Numbered from the stretch's first letter, positions 12,594 to 25,070 are shown. The stretch: 64,000 bases of DNA from Thuidium tamariscinum (GCA_947034885.2 OX344750.2:40472821-40536820); one strand, 5' to 3'. The notes: a model not told the origin generated them from the sequence alone. Program-made: numbers and translations.

Positions 12594-13764
12594 TAAATAA
12601 AATAGTTGAAAGCTAATATAATATTGTATTTTAGCTTGTGTAAATATAGTGTGATTCCTATGAATTAGTATCGCACATACTAATAACATAAATTATTGTA
12701 GTTGTAAATTGAAAAAGTCTATTGGCAAAATTAGAGGTAAATAAGGAAATGAAGCCTCAAATTCAATGAAAAGGTGTTTTGGTGGTCTCATTCAACAAAT
12801 ATACAAAACACATCAATACCTAGGTGTAGTATACATATCATAAGTGGCCTTATCTAGAGTTCTTCATTTCGAATACTTTAATATGTTTTTGGTGCACAAA
12901 AGTAGAATTGTATTACATTGTAAACAAAAAGAAAAAGGTGGTTTTGTTTGTAATCCTTTTTTACTCCAATTTATGACCTTCTAAAATTAATGGCATGATT
13001 ACAAAACAACTTTAGTGTTCTTAGAACATTTTAGATGATTTGGAGAAAATTCAAAATAAAATGCTACAAGAAAATTGTTAGACAAATTTTGAATTTCTAT
13101 ACATTTAATCTATACTAGTACAAATTTAGAAGAAAACAAAAGGTATTGAATAAAAAGAGAAGAAATTCTTGAATGTTAGAAATATCAATATGGCACTACA
13201 AAAAACCAATATGGTAATGTATACAATAGCATACGTACTTCTAATTGCCACAAACAACTAAATATAAATATTACTTTGTATTGATTGACAAAAAATTTCA
13301 ATTGGGGCAAATTGGTAAATGCAAATGGGTTCTATGACTATTTACAATGCATTACTTAATCAATATAAGAATAAGTTATAGATTTTTATAGTGCTAGTGA
13401 TAAATATACCACAAATCAACACAAAATTCTAATGTTAATTCCTTGTACATCCTAAAAATTAATGTCTTCATCCTAGACAAAAATGTAGGGTGTCATTTTT
13501 TTGGTTAACCCTTCAATATTGTCAAGGATGTTTTGTGATTGATGAATGAGAAAGAATCTTTCTTTTTAAGATTCAAATGCAATCATTCATTTGTGGTATT
13601 AAAGGTGGAAAGTGAAAATCTTCTATAGAAATTTAACTTCCAATGAATACATTTGGCTCATTCAAAGTAGATGATGTCCCAAATACATGATTTCCACAGT
13701 CACCAGTCCATCCTTCAAGAATTAATAACGATGTCATACATAAGGTAGAAGGCTCTTAAATGGA
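12594..13764. other. AT-rich intergenic DNA, no gene seen
   Basis: About 1.2 kb of AT-rich sequence with no coding-like ORF, RNA gene or strong repeat recognised. Confidence 0.55.
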
Positions 13765-13885
13765 GCGGGTTCTAAAATGGTGCCCTATCTTAAATGTACG
13801 GTACTTGTACATGTTGCTTTTTCATAGCCTTCAACAGTGTACTGATAGTGTACATTGTAGCTAGGGCACCATTTTACAGCCCTAT
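13765..13885. mobile_element. Fold-back element, 121 bp
   Basis: The left arm GGGTTCTAAAATGGTGCCCT is inverted at the right end as AGGGCACCATTTTACAGCCC. The centre is itself a near palindrome (TGCTTTTTCATAGCCTTCAACA pairs back across the dyad), so the whole unit folds into one long hairpin. It lies 560 bp upstream of the PWP2 start. Confidence 0.7.
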
Positions 13886-14137
13886 GCCCTTTCAACTTCA
13901 AAATTTGATAACTAATTCAAAAAAGCTCAGAAAAATATGAAATGACTTGGGTTAAATATCAATTCTACTTGTTTTTCAAGGATAATTTATTGAAAAATAT
14001 TTCTTAAGGTTTCACTTCCCTGAAATTCTGTTTCAACCCTTAGATGGTCCATTATAGGACCTCTTACCTTACGTGCAAATACAAGCAGAAAATTTTATAC
14101 CAGAGTGAAATCGGTGAAACTTTGCATTGGGAGTTTC

Positions 14138-14260
14138 AAGGTAATATTGGGCCCTTCCCAAGGGCAGGGCCTAATAACATAAAATTGGATGAATGAAATG
14201 TTCCCCGTTCCTCCACATTCATCCAGTCCAGCCCCTTAAACCCTCCATAAACCCTAGTGC
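14138..14260 (+). promoter_or_regulatory. PWP2 promoter: site II-like and telo-box motifs
   Basis: A site II-type TGGGCCC stands at 14148-14154 and GGGCCT at 14167-14172, followed by telo-box motifs AAACCCT (14238-14244) and AAACCCTAG (14249-14257). The pairing of site II and telo-box elements is established for plant ribosomal-protein and ribosome-biogenesis genes. Here it lies 190-300 bp before the ATG of a ribosome-biogenesis gene, which supports both the promoter and the gene call. The start of transcription is not visible but is probably just downstream. Confidence 0.6.
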
Positions 14261-14442
14261 AGGGCTCTCCTCCGACGTTGCGAGAAGGCTTGCATCCCCG
14301 CCCGTCTGAGCACCCAATCGCGCAGCGCAATGGCGATTTTGTTATAGAATTGGAGCTCGAACAATTTGTCTCGTATCACTGATGTCGCAGTAGTTCGAAT
14401 TGGACTGTCAATGTTGCATTAGGTTAAGTTTGCGCACTCGCC

Positions 14443-17400
14443 ATGAATTTTAAGTTCAGTAATCTGCTCGGGGCTCCCTACCGGGGCGGCAATCTTACAT
14501 TCAAGAAGGATGCCCTCCTCCTCTCCCCCGTCGGCAACCGCGTCTCCGTCACGGACTTGCAGAAGTCGGAGTCCACTACACTCCGCTGCGAGAACGGGAA
14601 GAGCGTGAGCCGAATCGAGGTCTCCCCCGACGGGACGCTCCTGTTGAGCGTGGACGAGGACGGGCGGAGCATCCTTGTGAACTTGCACACGCAGCAGGTA
14701 CTCCACCACTTCTCCTTCAAGGGCCCCGTGGGAGCTTTGAGGTTCAGCCCCGACGGGAAGCTGATTGCAGCCGGCGTGGGAAAGCACGTGCAGTTGTGGA
14801 GGACGCCAGGGTTTCGCAAGGTCTTTGCGCCTTTTGAGCTCTTGAAGACGCTCACCGGATGCCATGATACCGTCACTTGTATTGGGTGGAGCTCCGATAG
14901 CTGCTGGTTAGTGGCCGGGTCGAAGGACTTGACGGCGAAAGTGTTCTCCGCGAATAAATTGCAAGAGCAGCGGACGGTGACTCTCAGCGGACACCGGGAT
15001 GTTCTTGTTGGAGTATATTTTTCCAAGCCTCTTGTAAGGGAAGATGACATCGGGTTGTATACAGTATCTCGTGATGGAGCTCTGTTTGAGTGGCGGTATG
15101 TGCCAAGTGAGAATGTGGTTATGGAAGTAGAGGACGAGGTTGGAAAGAAAAAGATGAAGAGTAGTGTGAATCTCACGACTGGGAAATGGTCGTACGTTGA
15201 GAAGCGGTTCTTTAAGCAAACCGCAAAGCTAACTTCATGTGATTATCATCCAGGGCTTAGTATTATTGTTGTAGGATTCTCGACTGGAATTTTTGGCATA
15301 TACCAGCTTCCGGAGTTTACGTGCTATCATCTCTTGTCGATTTCGACGAAGAAGATTTCTACTGTGGCGTTCAATGCTGCAGGGAACTGGATTGCGTTAG
15401 GGTGTGCAAGTTTGGGCCAGCTTCTGGTTTGGGAGTGGCGGACGGAGTCGCAAATTCTGAAGCAGCAAGGACATTATTTTGATGTGAACTGTCTGGCATT
15501 CTCTCCCGATTCTCAGTATCTTGCCAGTGGAGCAGATGACAATAAACTCAAGGTTTGTTAACCCAAGATTCTTATATATTTAATTGTTTGAATGTCTTTG
15601 ATTTTAAGAAGTTGACACAGGCTCTGAGGTTTTCTTAGTCTTTACATGCTGTAGAAGAGCTTAGGGTTTACCGTGTCTTTGAAAGACGATATCTTGAAGA
15701 ATTATGACACCCTCTTTACTTGTGTTTAGCTCTGGAACGTGGCGTCTGGGTCCTGCTTCGTGACCTTCACTGAGCATACAAATTCCATTACGGCAGTGCT
15801 ATTTTTACCAGCAAATCACGTGGTGGTGAGTGCGTCTCTAGATGGAACTGTCCGAGCGTTCGACATGGTTCGGTACCGAAATTTTAGGACGTTTACAACA
15901 CCTACACCAACACAATTTGTTTCACTTGCAGCAGATCCGAGTGGCGAAATTCTTTGCGCAGGGACCCTCGATGGTTTCCAGGTACTGCATCTCTTTGTGA
16001 TACTGCTGTCTCCAGAATTAGTGAGGCCTGGGTCCGGCCATACTGTACTGTACAGTGTGCGCATTCTTCCAGGATTTTGTGTTCCTCTCACGGCATTGTT
16101 TGGTCTATAGAAGGAATTCGTCTTTCTATTGTTGTATTTTCAAAACTTTTTTGATTGATTGATTCCAAGTCCTAAAGATATGGAAGCTGCCACTTTGGGC
16201 TAGGCGGCTGGTAGGGGTTGATATCCTGTTCTCTGTTGCGATTGTGCCCACTATATTCCATTTGGTGCTAGTATACACGAGCTTTAATTATGAAGCTTCT
16301 TCGGTGCAGATATACGTTTGGTCAGTGAAAACAGGACGGCTGCTGGATGTGCTAAGCGGACATGAAGGCCCAGTACACGGTTTATCCTTCTCTCCCACTT
16401 CTGTAAGTAAATTAACCTTCGAAAGTTATCATTTACTATTGTTTGCAAGAGGTACCGTACGTCAATTGTGACTTTGTCAAGCTGCGTGATGGTGCGAAAT
16501 TTTCTCTCCAGGATAGCTTCTGAAACATTTAAAGCAGTTTTGGGGGGCGATCGTGTGGTCGGTGTTGTTCATCTGACTGTGCACTGTGCCTGCTGCTGCT
16601 GCTGCGAGTGCTCTGCATGTAGTGTTGACAATTTCACCGAAGATTTTACGGAAGTTCAGACTATGTGGTCTAGTTTTTTATTTGTCTTTGCTCGTGAATA
16701 AACGAAACATTCCACACTATTTACCAGCTTTATCATGATGCCTGCATATCTGGTCGCCCTTCTCTCACTACCTGTTAAAAGTCGATTTGCTGAAGTGGGC
16801 CTAGTCTTCGCTACTGCTGCCAGGAAATGTTAGCTTCGTCATCCTGGGACAAGACTGTGAAGCTTTGGGATGTTTTTGAAGGAAAGGGTAACGTCGAGAC
16901 TTTTACTCACACCCACGACGTGCTAACGGTTGTTTACCGTCCAGATAGTAAGCAGATTGCTTGCAGTACACTTGATGGTCATATTCACTTCTGGGATCCT
17001 GTAGAAGGTATTGAATCTGCTAGTATTGACGGCAGAAGAGACATCAAGGGTGGTCGACTCATGGGTGACCGTAGAACAGCGGAAAATTCTAGCGCAGGAA
17101 AGTCTTTCACTAGTTTGAGTTACTCTGCCGATGGCAGCTTTATCTTGGCCGGTGGCTCTAGTAAATACATCTGCATGTATGATGTAGCTGAACAGGTGCG
17201 TCTTATCTCCTCTACTTCCTTTTCCTTGTATCTGTCATCTTTACAATTTCGAAGAGTACCATTTCTTGAACTGGAGCGCTGAATTACCATGTCATTTGCA
17301 CTTTGTCGTATTTTCTCGAATTATTCTTAACTTCGTCATTGGGATGTTTACTCAGGTGCTACTGCGAAGGATACAAATCACAAATAATCAAGCCCTCGAT

Positions 17401-18581
17401 GGAGTTTTAGACATGTTGAATTCAAAGAGAATGACAAGTGACGGACCGCTGGACCTGATAGATGATCACGATAGTGATGACGATATGAGTCTTAAGCAGT
17501 CATATAAACAGTTGGGACCTAGTCTTCCAGGGACAAAGTCAAACTTTGGAAGGCCTATCGCTCGTTCAAAAGCACTACAGCTTGCCCCGACAGGGAGAAC
17601 TTTTGCGGCTGCAACAACTGAAGGCTTACTTATATATTCTATTGACGACAATCTCATTTATGATCCAGTTGATATTGCCATTGATGTTACACCTGAGGTA
17701 GGCTCTTCTTACTTGCATTTTCCACTTATGCCTGGTGTGCAATTAATTTTAACAAGCTGGTTGGAGCATGGAAATTTTGTGTCATACCTGTTGGTGGCAG
17801 TAAGTTGAACAGGTTGAGCATTTGACTTGTGCATGTACTAAAGCTAACGTAATCGGTTCCTTGATTAGTGTTCTGCTGATTGCCGTTATGATATTTCAAG
17901 GTTTCAGGACGAAACTGCAAGTTTATCAGTTTTTGCAGGTGCTAAAACCGATGTGACTTACCAACCCTCTTATTGTTTGCAGACAATATACCGTGCTCTA
18001 GAAGAGAAACTCAGTGCTCGCGCTTTGGTGCTTGCTCTTCGTCTCAATGAACCTAAATTGATCAGGAAATGTATAGAGTCTGTGCCTCCAGAAGAGATCA
18101 CGACAGTTGTTTCTTCGATTCCAGTCAACTATCTGGTGACCCTCTGCACAGCTTTGGGCGAATACATAGTAGATTCCGTGCACTTGGAGTTCTTGCTCCT
18201 ATGGGGTCAGGTTGGTTATTTTATTTCTCATCATCCTGTTTCTAAGACCAATTTGCGGGAATCATGAAGTTCCAATGTGCAGCCTTGTTCTATGCACCTG
18301 TCTTTATTAGCTTTTCCAAGATTTTCCTCAGGGCCAGTAGTTTTTTGAACCATATAACTGAGATTGAATAACTGGGAGTGTGGGTGCAGGAGGTTGTTGT
18401 AATACATGGAAAGACTTTAGAAGCACGTCAAGCACAGATGCTTCCCGCACTGAGGGGTCTCCAGAAAAGCCTCATATCAGTGCATGAGGATTTATCTGAC
18501 CTCTGCTCATCCAATTTGTACATGTTACAATACTTGTCTTCTGCTCCCTCGCCTTTACCCTTGGCCCCTGTAACACCTTAG
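14443..18581 (+). CDS. PWP2: Periodic tryptophan protein 2 / UTP1, WD40 subunit of the SSU processome
   Basis: Spliced CDS of 862 aa from seven exons: 14443-15552, 15730-15981, 16310-16402, 16824-17195, 17356-17697, 17983-18210 and 18390-18581. All introns are short, GT-AG and phase 0. Known PWP2/UTP1 is a UTPB-complex subunit needed in the nucleolus for early pre-rRNA processing at the 5' end and for 18S rRNA. The N-terminal two thirds is a string of WD40 repeats (for example SGHEGPVHGLSFSP and LASSSWDKTVKLWDV). The diagnostic block RYRNFRTFTTPTPTQFVSLA lies near residues 417-436. An acidic linker LIDDHDSDDD follows, then RPIARSKALQLAPTGRTFAA. The C-terminal Utp12-like helical domain covers about residues 723-840, ending CSSNLYMLQYL. 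Length fits plant orthologues. The ATG begins MNFKFSNLLGAPYRGGN, the conserved family N-terminus. Intact and probably functional. The exon joins were inferred by eye from splice sites and family similarity. Confidence 0.96.
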
Positions 18582-19065
18582 TTTTGAACAGTAATATCTG
18601 AGCAGGTATTCACGGCTTATTATAAAAGTTGGAAATTTCCACCGAGTTTTTTTCTTGAGATCTTTGAGCAGGCCATCATGAGCTGGTACTTCAGTACAAA
18701 TGGTCGCATTTCAAGCTGGACAAGTGAAACGATGTACCCGCAGATTGCCCGACATGCGAGGAGGAAATGGAGTCATCAACTGTCGTCCTTCATAGATGGG
18801 CCGCAAGAGGTCCTCAAACACAGATGGGGCAGGCATGACCAAAGAAGTTCACCTGAACTGCTAGAATTTAATTTACAGGAGAATGGCTTAGTTTGGCACT
18901 TGGTCTCAAAGTGGCGGACCACTGCTCAATTTGTTGTTACCTAAGTCACAGCATGTACCTTTATGCACTGAAAGAGGTAGGCTTCGGAACATGGTGCCCT
19001 CTACCCCAAGGTAAACCAGCCAATCACAGGCAAAAAAACACCTAGTGTAGGTCTCAATAAAAGTC
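18582..19065 (+). other. Probable PWP2 3' UTR
   Basis: An AATAAA occurs at 19056-19061, about 475 bases after the stop codon, and may be the polyadenylation signal. An open frame of 88 codons at 18678-18944 has no recognisable domain and is more likely untranslated sequence. Confidence 0.4.
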
Positions 19066-21110
19066 TTGCATCAATCTATGATACAATTTTTACAGAATGA
19101 GATTGGGGTTACAATCCATGTCTTGGATGATGGTGATGGAGTGATCATTGATTGTAACTCCCATCAATTGAATGTAAATTCATCACAAGAAGTGACTTTA
19201 AATTGCAGCTATGATAGGAAGTATTGTGATTGTTTTAAGTGGAAAGATTATCATTATATGTATCCTTTTAGGGTTCTTGCCACATGAGATTGGTGTGTGA
19301 AGTTCCTTTAAAGAGCTGTAGGGGGAAGTGAGAAATTGTAGAGACATGTGAACTTGGTGGGAGGGGAGAGCTCAAGAAAAAATTACACATGAAGAGATTT
19401 TCTTCAAGTTGACCAATCTCCACCAATAGCCTTGTCTTCGAATTTTAGTAAATCTTCAAATTGTCCTTCTTTGTTCATCGAGGTTGATAAGATAATTGAT
19501 GGAATCTTGTCTTCTAGTGCTTCTTTTATCTACTAGTCTTATATGGCAAGAGGCCCCTAGTTGGTTTTTAGATATTCTATTTTTTCCATTGGTCATCACA
19601 CTTCAAAAATTCATTCTTCAAAATGTGTTGCATTTTTTTTGAGATTTTTGCCTTCTCATTCCAAACACCATCTTCCAAAAATTCATTCTTTATAATGTGT
19701 TGCATTTTTTCTAATATTTTAGCCCTTTAATCCCAATTACCATCTTCTAAAGAAGTTTGATAGGAAAGTAGAGAGATTCAATTTTGCCACTATCTATCTT
19801 AAGCCATCTATTAAGTCTCTTGGAAGGAATAAAGAAGGATGGCTAAAAATACATTACATTCTTCAAATACATCACAAGTTCTTTAGAACAACCAATGGAA
19901 GTTGAAACATCTTTTTCTTTCAAGGTTGTTGGTTAATTCCTAAGTGCTTAAGCCTTGGCAATGTATTTTTCTTATGAAAAAGGACATTGGCTTCCAGTAA
20001 TTTCCAATGAAGGAATTTTTCTTTTTTCAAAATCCAATTGCATAGATGTTTTAAGAGCTTGCATATTAGTCTACAAACCAATTTTGAGTGCAATATTGCA
20101 AAGGAATTGTGAAATTATAACAAGAGAAATGTATATTTTCTATTTTTAGTATACTACTTTTCTCCACAATGTTTTAGAAATTTGTATATTAAAGTTTTTT
20201 AGGATTAATGGTGACATGAAGAAATACAAATAGTATAAGCACACTAAAATGTACTTTCAAAAAACGTAATTTCAGTTGAAAAGCTATCAAATTCATTAGG
20301 CAATCCACCTTGCAATTATCAGAATACAAATTTATTCTATGACTAAAAATTGCAAAAATCTTCAAAAATCAGCATTTGCATGTTGAAATTTCAATGGTGA
20401 AAATCATGAAAATACTTTATCCTTTCTATTAGAACCATTTTCAAAACATTTGAATAAATACAATTTCTTGGATCTCAAATCAAGTGAAATTGGCAAGTTG
20501 TGCACTAAATCAAAAAATGAAATAAAATTGGCAAGCTTTATTCTCCACTAATGTTACATATATGCCTTTGAAGACCCTTGAATAATCAAATGTTTACTTC
20601 TTCTTTTTCTATGAAAAATGAAAGTTTTCAATAGTTAATACTAAAAACTGCCCCCCCCAAATTTCAAAATGGTCAAAGGAATTTAACTACCCATTCAGAT
20701 TTGAGCCTGAAATTTATGTGCGACCATATATAGTTGCCCAAGTAGTTAGGGGTTAAGGGGAGTTTAGTAGCATAAGTAGGTTTCCTATGCTTCAACTTTT
20801 AAAATTCACAAAATACTGTATAAATTAGTCTTGAAAAATACAAAATGATTTGAATTGCATTTCTTTATTTGGGGCAGAAAAGTGGTGATTTTAGATGTGC
20901 ATACCATGGGAGTCTGCCTTCCATGAATTTTACTATCATGGGAATCGACCTCCCCTAATTGGAGCCAATTCCCAAGGATTCCAATTTCTCCACCTTACCT
21001 TGAAGGCATCTTTAATTCCTAAACATCTCGATCCTTTTTTGAATTTTTACACATTTTTTATTATAGCTTTGTATACATATATCATTTACCAGAATTTAAT
21101 GAATTTGGTC
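19066..21110. repeat. Intergenic DNA with dispersed repeat R2 (left copy)
   Basis: Parts of 19790-20870 recur in the same order at 33740-34130. Examples are the 'CTTTAGA.CAA.C.AATGGAAGTTGAA' block (19880 and 33835) and the 'TTAAGGGGAGTT.GGT/TAGTAGCATAA' block (20753 and 34030). No domain is recognisable, so I treat it as an old repeat. Inside, 19600-19740 has two copies of a short 'AATGTGTTGCATTTTTT' segment. No host gene is seen. Confidence 0.45.
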
Positions 21111-21114
21111 ATTA

Positions 21115-21245
21115 AAGAAGGTTGTCTTTTCTAGATTCAAGTGTTACAATTGATAAATGAGAAGTTAGTTGGATGAAACAGTGCCTTAAAGCCCTCTGTT
21201 CATCGTCCAGAATATGGACGTCGGAGCGCTTCAGGAATCCTAGAT
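21115..21245 (+). repeat. Dispersed repeat R3, copy upstream of ITPK
   Basis: About 120 bp ending CATCGTCCAGAATATGGACGTCGGAGCG matches, with roughly 75% identity, the block 22895-23025 inside the ITPK intron (CATCATCCAGAATATGAACTGCGGAGCT). Two related insertions therefore lie within 2 kb of each other on the same strand. Confidence 0.55.
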
Positions 21246-21488
21246 ATTGAATGTGTTAGATAGCTTTGTCGGGAGGGCTCATGCACGGGGAGCACTGTTG
21301 CCCACGCGTAACAAATTCGGGATCTGGTGCAGCGGATTGCGCCATAGCCGGATAGCCCACTAAGTTTAGTCCCGCGTGGGCACATGCTATTCTCCATGTG
21401 ACTGGCGGCGACGTCTTGGCCTGTAGAAACGGAGAAGAAAACAGAGCAACTGAATACGGAGATTCTAAGCTACTGTATCCATTGTGCA

Positions 21489-22169
21489 ATGGCGAAGATG
21501 AAGTTGAAGAACAAACGGCGAAGAAGAAGAAGTCGCAGCAACGACGACGATGACGACTATACTCTGACCTAGATTTATTCCTCACAACAAGCGCAAGCTC
21601 GATATGGTGACCGGGTCGAGATTTTCGTGATTCTCGTTAAGCTTTAAATAAGTTTTAGTGCAACGGAGGGAGGGACGGTGAACGTCATTGTCAATTGAAT
21701 ATTGCTTTGACTCCTTTTTTTCCGGTAATGGTGTTGACGGTTTGGTGTGTGTTCTGATGTTTGTTGTTGTGTGAATTGTGCGTGGAAGGTTTACGTGGGA
21801 GTCGATTTCGGGGTGGGGTTGGTTAGGGTTAGAGGAGGTTTAATTTCTGTGTTTGGGGGATTTGGGGGCGCGGTGGATCGGTGTCGAGAACTCGTTTGTT
21901 GTTTGTTAGATCGAGTTTGAGGCGACCGGCATTTGGATTTTAGCTGTAGCTGCGTGGAATCTTGGCGTCGGCAGAGTGACGGGGGTGCTGAGTGTCGGTA
22001 GTTCGTGGTATCGTTTATTTTGAAGTTCTTGGTGTCTTGCTGGCGCAGTTCTGTATCGCGTTTCGAGGTCCGATTTTCGGAATGGCGTGTTTGCAATTCT
22101 TTTGAACGGCAGTGGCGGAGTGGAATTAAGATTCGTTGTGGATAATTTTTTAGGGTTTGGGCGGAAGCT
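21489..22169 (+). promoter_or_regulatory. ITPK upstream region / likely 5' leader with short ORFs
   Basis: This moderately GC-rich stretch carries telomere-like GGTTAGGGTTAG (21831-21842) and TTTTAGGGTTT (22149-22159, a reversed telo-box) just before the start. Short upstream ORFs are visible. One at 21489-21572 would encode 27 residues, a basic run (KRRRRRSRS) followed by an acidic DDDDD, and another starts at 21606 (MVTGSRFS). If the transcript begins upstream of these they would act as uORFs. Whether they are transcribed with ITPK cannot be seen from sequence. Confidence 0.4.
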
Positions 22170-23846
22170 ATGACGTCTACGGGAGAGGATTTCACGGTCG
22201 GGTATGCTTTGGCGGAGAAGAAGCAGAAGAGCTTCGTGCAACCCTCCCTCGTCGCTCACGCGAAGAGCAAGGGCGTCAACTTGGTGCCCGTGGACATGAC
22301 CAAGCTCTTAGAAAACCAGGGCCCTTTCGACGCCATCATCCACAAGCACGGAGGCGATCTCTGGAACCAGCAGCTGCTGGAGTACAAGGACCGTCATCCG
22401 CACGTCATCCTAGTCGACCCTCCAGCCGCCATCGAGAAGCTGCAGAACCGGATCTCCATGCTGGAAGCCGTGGCCCATCTCCGAATCTCCGAAGGACTCG
22501 GCACTTGCGGCATTCCCAAGCAGCTCATCGTGGACAGCAAGGAGCTTTTCAATGATGAAAACGCCATCTCGGAGCTGACATTTCCGGTGATTGCCAAGCC
22601 GATGGTGGCAGACGGGAGCGCGACTTCGCATGCCATGTTCCTGTTGTTCAATACGCGCGGGTTGCATAAGCTGAACCCGCCGATGGTGCTCCAGGAGTTT
22701 GTGAACCATGGGGGAGTCATCTTTAAAGTGTATGTGGCTGGGAAGTACATCAAGTGCGTGAGACGGAAATCGCTTCCTGATGTTCACGAGGACCAGGTGA
22801 GATAGCTTTTCCCTTTTAACCCTAAACCGTCTGATTCCTTTTTTGCCCATATATATCTTTGTACAAATTTATTTTTAACCTCATTTCCATCGAATAGGTC
22901 ATGAAGGAAGGCTATCTTTCAAAGATTCCAATAGTACTTGGATGCATTATTTGGACAAAAAGTTGCCTAAAACCACTCTCTTCATCATCCAGAATATGAA
23001 CTGCGGAGCTCTAAGGGGTTAAGGACCAAGATTTCATGGTTTTGAATTGACCAGTTTGATTGGCCATATTGAAAAAAGTTTAATTCAGATGGGAATAAAT
23101 TTTCTATCACCAGAATCAGTACGAATGTATTGCATGTGTCGGTCAAAGCATAAATAAAATTGAACAAACGAAAGTCCCTAGATGACCTTCTCAATAGTGC
23201 ACAACAATCACGAGTCCCAATTTCGGCCTCTTGTTCTTGTAGGAGTTTTTGGAGTGCAGAATATTCTCTTGTATTCGGATATTTTAGTGACGTGCTCATG
23301 CTGTACTTGCGACGGTTTCTCAATTACTTTCCATTTGACCATGTCCTGAGTTCTTAAATCGCAGAATGCTACCATACTTGTTCGGATTACAGTTGATCAG
23401 ATTTGAGTTTAGATCATGTTAGATTCTGTAGCTGAATACAGAGTATTCTCTGGTACTCGACAACCTTGCAGGTGAGCAGCACAGAAGAGCCTCTACCATT
23501 CGCCCAGATTTCCAATTTGATTTCAGGAGCGACCTTGGACGAGAACGTTGCCAAGGCTGAGCTTCCACCGGAAGAGTTCATTGCAGATGTGGCGAATGGC
23601 TTGAGGGAGGGGCTTGGACTCCGGCTTTTCAACTTCGATGTGATCAAAGACTCCAAAGCTGGCAACCATTACCATGTGATTGACATCAACTACTTCCCCG
23701 GGTATGCCAAAATGCCAGGCTTTGAGAGTGTTCTTACAAATTTCCTGCTCGACCTTCGGCATGAGAAAGTGTCGGAGAGCGACTCGGACACCAAGCCCTT
23801 CACCTCCATCGCCAGCAAGCTTGGTGTTTCTGTGGAAGAGGTGTAG
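22170..23846 (+). CDS. ITPK: Inositol-tetrakisphosphate 1-kinase (inositol 1,3,4-trisphosphate 5/6-kinase)
   Basis: Spliced CDS of 333 aa from two exons, 22170-22796 and 23472-23846, with one 675-bp GTGAGA...TTGCAG intron. Family enzymes are ATP-grasp kinases that phosphorylate inositol tris/tetrakisphosphates on the route to InsP6. Some plant members also make InsP7 and so feed into phosphate sensing. Visible marks: VGYALAEKKQKSFVQPSLV (residues 10-28), IIHKHGGDLW (56-65), VDPPAAIEKLQNRISML (82-98), the nucleotide-binding FPVIAKPMVADGSATSH (138-154), VLQEFVNHGGVIFKVYV (173-189), and the metal-binding C-terminal segment with D265 and D280-I-N282 in DINYFPGY. The length matches plant ITPK1-type proteins, without a long N- or C-terminal extension. 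All key residues I can check are present, so the gene looks intact. It lies 3.6 kb after PWP2, on the same strand, with no functional link apparent. Confidence 0.96.
22895..23025 (+). repeat. Dispersed repeat R3, copy inside the ITPK intron
   Basis: The second copy of the block described at 21115-21245. It lies wholly within the intron and does not disturb either splice site. Confidence 0.5.
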
Positions 23847-24530
23847 GTTCAAAGTCGAAAGTGGGCCGTAGGGTGACAGGAACTCGTCCTTTCCTTGTAT
23901 TCCAGCAATTCGTTTATTGTTTTATCGATTGGTGGATGTTGATTTGTGAAACTTATCCTTTCCTGTATTTGGTTTATGTTTTTGGATCCGTGCTGACAAT
24001 ATCGATCGCGTGAGTTCCATGTACATGCCTTGTGTCATGTTAGGATGTTCTTTAGTGTTTGATTGATCTGTCCATAGTTTTTTGCATAGTTATTAGCGAC
24101 AACAATTCGCTGTGTCATTTATCTGGGTTAGCAATTTACTTGTTTAATTTCATTTCCTTCGTGTTGAAGGTAACTCATGATGTTCGCATTTAGAAATCAA
24201 TGCGGCTTGTCTCCATAAGCTCAGCGTCTTTCATTCGAGCAACTTGTTTAGTGCATCAGATTGCTGATAGGGACCTACTTATCTCGACAATCATGCCATC
24301 CATATTTTTCCCGACGGCTCGCCATGTGAGTGCGGTTACCGGTTCGTCGCAACTAGCCCTTTGACTTTGCCTTCACGTGGAAGATAGAACTCTTTGAAAA
24401 CCAAACCCTTTGCCTCTGCGGATGGAACTCCTTGACCCTTGACCCATAAATGTCCAGGCGGACGTTTACTTAGCTTCCGATGAATGACAAGGAATTTTCT
24501 TGTGTAGACAAAAGCGTCACTACACTAAAT
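23847..24530 (+). other. ITPK 3' flank
   Basis: Moderate GC content near the gene, falling toward 24.5 kb. No canonical AATAAA is obvious in the first 300 bases; GTTTATTG and TTGTAT stretches near 23890-23925 could serve as near-upstream elements. No ORF or RNA gene is seen. Confidence 0.4.
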
Positions 24531-24534
24531 AGTA

Positions 24535-25070
24535 TATTTAGTGTTAGCAACACTACTTATGAACCATTTATAAACCATGACACTAAATATCATTAAGCCT
24601 ACTATAGTAAGTAACATTAAATCTCATTCTAACACTAAAAGTACTCTAAGGTAAATTTGAAATCTAAAGAGGTTTATATTTAGTGTTAGAACAAAAGTTT
24701 CCAAATTTTGGGAATGTTGGGAATGCTATGTTGATGGGGTCGAGCGATTACCATGTCAGAAAATACTAATTATTTAAATTTTTAATATTTGAAAATATAT
24801 ATTTTTTAAAGTAATTTTCTTGATTTTTAATACATTCTGAAGTTTTTCGGAAAAAGAATTTTAATTTTTTTTTTCAAAATTAAAAAATCCAGACCGGCAG
24901 GGGGCTGGTCTGCAGCAGTGGGAACAGTTTCAGGGGTCTGTCTAAAATTGGCCTAGAAATCCTCTCATGTTTAACACTACACTAATTCCTCCAAAGTTGA
25001 GATTTAATGTTGTGTGGAGTAGGGGGGTAATTACACTAAATGTAATCCAACACTAAATATACTATTTAGT
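24535..25070. mobile_element. MITE with perfect 22-bp TIR, carrying a nested MITE M copy
   Basis: ACTAAATAGTATATTTAGTG at 24535 onward is repeated exactly inverted at 25049-25070; the perfect arm is 22 bp. Further sub-terminal pieces such as TTAGTGTTAG are also repeated inward. A MITE M copy (24690-24969) lies inside it, so this element is the older of the two. No ORF is present. Confidence 0.75.
24690..24969 (+). mobile_element. MITE family M, nested copy
   Basis: It keeps the family head (GGGAATGCTATGTTGATGGG), the CGATTACCATGTCA segment, the AT-rich middle, ACCGGCAGGGGGCTGGTCTG and the right end GAAATCCTCTCATG. The left TIR is lost or diverged. Confidence 0.65.

Noticed and set aside
14419-15219. 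Minus-strand frames over PWP2 exon 1
   Set aside because: Antisense shadows of a GC-rich coding exon; the plus-strand protein is unambiguous.
18678-18944. 88-codon frame just after PWP2
   Set aside because: No domain or homology recognised; it lies in the likely 3' UTR before an AATAAA.
21256-21585. 109-codon minus-strand frame upstream of ITPK
   Set aside because: It overlaps the ITPK upstream region in antisense, has no domain, and its Ser-rich N-terminus is the reverse of a basic/acidic simple sequence.
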